From: UBA1206 sp045643125
Lineage (GTDB): Bacteria > Bacillota > Clostridia > Oscillospirales > CAG-382
Assembly: GCA_045643125.1 (NCBI GenBank)
Contig: JAZUKE010000068.1
Location: forward strand, 1-15,432
DNA length: 15,432 nucleotides
Direction: 5' to 3'
Below are positions 13,679 to 15,432 of the stretch, in pieces (position 1 is the stretch's first letter; the number at the start of each line of letters is the position of its first letter). The notes under the pieces were generated by a model. It was not told the origin of the DNA and ran no database searches. It worked only from the letters and a program-made list of their open reading frames with translations. Position numbers and translations under genes: made by a program.

Positions 13679-14518
13679 TCAGATGTTTTTCTGCCCCTTC
13701 TGTTTGCGGTAGCCGGACGGAGTCAGCCCCACCGTTTTTGAAAACACGGACGAAAAATGTGTCTGGCTCGAAAAACCGCAGAATGACGCGATCTCGGTTA
13801 TCGAAAGCTCCGTTTTCTGCAGCAGCTTCTGCGACCTCTGCACACGGTATTTCAGAATGTACTGATGTATCGAGCTTCCCGTTTCCTTGCGGAAAACACG
13901 GTTTATGTATTTTGAATTGTAATTCAGATATTCGGCAAGCGAATCTATCGTTATGTCTTCGCCGAAATGATTGCTCACATATTCCGTTATACGGTGTGTC
14001 AGCTTGTCTTCGCGCTTTCCCGACGAAGTCAGCCTGCGCATTTCAAGCAGAACGGCACGCAGCAGGGAAGATGCGTATTCGGCGTAGTTTTCCTGCTTTG
14101 CGGAAAACTCGGCAAAGATGCTTTCCATATTGTCCTTGACCGACGGAGCGGTGATGACTACCGGCTCATTGAAAAGCGACGGTGTGCGGATCCAGTTTTC
14201 CACACGGAAATCACGGCAGAGGCTCGGCTCCATACACTGCGTCACCGAACGATGCTCCTGCGTCATATCAAAATTCAGTATCATAAGCGAAAACGGCACC
14301 TTGCTTTCGTATCTGAGCTGATACGTCATACCGGACGGTATGAAGATAAGGGAATCCTCTTCTATAGGATATATCCTGTCACGGATATGATACGAACCTT
14401 TGCCGGAAAAAACGTAATAGAGCCTGCAATCGTAAGCGCGCACCGGCGCGGGAGACGCCCACGGCTTCGGCAGCTGACTGCAATAACGTATATACGGGTT
14501 GAGTTCAAACATTTCCAT
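13679..14518 (-). CDS. AraC family transcriptional regulator
   Basis: This 279-residue protein has a ligand-binding N-terminal cupin half (about 10-110, with VFSGKGSYHIRDRIYPIEEDSLIFIPSGMTYQL, quoted in parts: GKGSYHIRD, LIFIPSGMTY) and a C-terminal double helix-turn-helix DNA-binding domain (about 175-275). The latter shows ITIDSLAEYLNYNSKYINRVFRKETG (parts: SLAEYL, YINRVFRK) and the family signature ITEIASFCGFSSQTHFSSVFSKTVGLTPSGYR (parts: IASFCGFSS, HFSSVFSK, GLTPSGYR). It would sense a small molecule, probably a sugar, and activate nearby genes. AGAGGTG lies eight bases before the chosen start. Promoter elements at 14539-14567 are divergent from the next gene. It is a candidate to bind the direct repeat at 10863-10896. 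Confidence 0.93.
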   Translation of the reverse strand: MEMFELNPYIRYCSQLPKPWASPAPVRAYDCRLYYVFSGKGSYHIRDRIYPIEEDSLIFIPSGMTYQLRYESKVPFSLMILNFDMTQEHRSVTQCMEPSLCRDFRVENWIRTPSLFNEPVVITAPSVKDNMESIFAEFSAKQENYAEYASSLLRAVLLEMRRLTSSGKREDKLTHRITEYVSNHFGEDITIDSLAEYLNYNSKYINRVFRKETGSSIHQYILKYRVQRSQKLLQKTELSITEIASFCGFSSQTHFSSVFSKTVGLTPSGYRKQKGQKNI

Positions 14519-14538
14519 CTGTTTTTCACCTCTTTATC

Positions 14539-14567
14539 AATTTAACAAAAAACGGCGTATTTGTCAA
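14539..14567 (-). promoter_or_regulatory. promoter of the AraC regulator
   Basis: On the minus strand perfect TTGACA (14562-14567) is followed after 17 bases by TAAATT (14539-14544), which matches four of six positions. The whole divergent gap to the next gene is only 66 bases, so regulation of both genes may be linked. I found no convincing plus-strand promoter within it. Confidence 0.6.
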
Positions 14568-14584
14568 GCGGAAAGGAAAAAGTA

Positions 14585-15432
14585 ATGAAATTCAATGTCG
14601 GATATCAGATGTCTGATGAATTTGTTTCATACATAATACGGCAGAAAGAACATATCGGGGAAGTGTATTTTGCTTTCGGCTACTTCCCGAACGGCAGAGG
14701 CAGCACGAACGAAAAGGGCTTGTCTCCGTGGGAAGCACAATCGAAGCAGGAAACACACCTTGGCGCTTTTTCCGAAAACGGTATCCCGCTCGATCTGCTC
14801 CTCAACGGAACGTGTTACGGCAAAGATTCGCAGTCGCGCGCCTTTTTTGAAAAAATCGGGGACACGATAGATTACCTTTCCGAAAAATACGGTCTTTCCG
14901 TCGTCACCACGACGTCGCCGCTTATCGCAAAATTCATAAAAAACAACTTTCCGCTTCTTAAAGTCCGCGCTTCCGTCAATATGGAGATCGGCACCGTTGA
15001 CGGTATGCGCTACGTTTCGGAGCTTTTCGACAGCTTCTATATGAAACGCGAATACAACCGGAATGCCTCCGTTATAAAGGAACTGACGAATTGGGGACGC
15101 GAAAACGGAAAAGAGATACTGCTGCTTGCCAACAGCGGATGCCTCAATAATTGCTCGGCTCATATATTCCACGACAATCTCGTGTCTCACGAAGACGAGA
15201 TCGCCGGAATGGACAACGCATATCAGTTTACCGGTATATGCCGCGATTATCTGAAAGATAAGGACAATCTGCTTCGCTATCTTGCACAGACGAATTTCGT
15301 GCGTCCCGAAGACATAAAACTCTACGAGCCGTACTTTTCGTCCGTCAAACTCGCAACGCGCGTGAACCGCGTTCCGTCGCGTGTGCTGAGGGCGTATATC
15401 GAGGGACGCTACATCGGCTCGGTGATGGATCT
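14585..15432 (+). CDS. partial gene, U32 peptidase/hydroxylase-like protein with conserved Cys pair
   Basis: An open frame of 282 codons runs off the right edge without a stop. AAAGGA eight bases upstream supports the start at 14585. The sequence looks like a TIM-barrel: an N-terminal strand (MKFNVGYQMSDEFVSYII), EVYFAFGYFPNGRGS, LLLNGTCYG, VVTTTSPLIAKFIK, LKVRASVNMEIGT and ILLLANSGCLNNCSAHIFHDN. The GCLNNC motif (C186, C190) followed by H197 and a later C219 resembles the iron-sulphur cysteine cluster of the U32 family, but the spacing differs from canonical U32 members, and I cannot name the family with certainty. It is divergent from the AraC gene. If it is a U32-type enzyme, its substrate is unknown. 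The fourth cysteine would be beyond the edge or be C77. Confidence 0.7.
   Translation, partial: MKFNVGYQMSDEFVSYIIRQKEHIGEVYFAFGYFPNGRGSTNEKGLSPWEAQSKQETHLGAFSENGIPLDLLLNGTCYGKDSQSRAFFEKIGDTIDYLSEKYGLSVVTTTSPLIAKFIKNNFPLLKVRASVNMEIGTVDGMRYVSELFDSFYMKREYNRNASVIKELTNWGRENGKEILLLANSGCLNNCSAHIFHDNLVSHEDEIAGMDNAYQFTGICRDYLKDKDNLLRYLAQTNFVRPEDIKLYEPYFSSVKLATRVNRVPSRVLRAYIEGRYIGSVMD

Overview
The window looks like a chromosomal segment of an uncultured anaerobic Firmicute of the class Clostridia, probably a gut-type Oscillospirales or Christensenellales relative. This is inferred from strong AGGAGG-type ribosome binding sites, near-consensus sigma-A promoters with 17 bp spacers, rho-independent hairpins, lipoproteins with Ser/Glu/Ala-rich linkers, and family content (GtrA, MATE, DUF4855, AraC). 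No taxonomic marker gene is present, so the assignment is tentative. I see no phage gene, transposase or CRISPR array.

Left end (1-398): an array of small palindromes punctuated by a GTGAAAT heptamer lies just downstream of a tRNA-Pro(CGG) gene on the minus strand. The tRNA gene has its own perfect-consensus promoter and a terminator hairpin. An eight-helix membrane protein of unknown function (399-1244, minus) follows, with its own promoter.

Purine and transport block (1364-7702, all minus). Read in the direction of transcription, it holds adenine deaminase, then a structured leader RNA with its own promoter, a MATE exporter fused to a C-terminal histidine-kinase-like ATPase domain, a possible 21-residue peptide, a GtrA-family membrane protein, guanine deaminase, a hypoxanthine (deoxyinosine) DNA glycosylase, and a VOC/glyoxalase protein. 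From the MATE gene onward the genes are tightly spaced or overlapping, which suggests one operon. The theme is purine base deamination (adenine to hypoxanthine, guanine to xanthine) plus removal of hypoxanthine from DNA. The leader RNA before the MATE gene can fold into an intrinsic terminator or into two alternative hairpins that destroy it. It is the best candidate here for a riboswitch. The class known to precede MATE genes in Clostridia is guanidine-IV (mepA motif), but I cannot prove membership by eye.

Lipoprotein and regulator block (7980-15432). A metallophosphoesterase and an orphan solute-binding lipoprotein form a two-gene minus-strand operon. It is transcribed divergently from a large plus-strand lipoprotein with two discoidin-like regions, a DUF4855 domain and a C-terminal Ig-like domain. 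Between the divergent promoters lies a 15 bp direct repeat with 19 bp period, a plausible AraC-type operator. An AraC-family regulator (minus) converges on the big lipoprotein across a shared terminator. It is divergent from a partial gene at the right edge that encodes a Cys-containing protein resembling the U32 peptidase/hydroxylase group. The block resembles a glycan- or cell-surface-related locus, but the substrate cannot be told from sequence.
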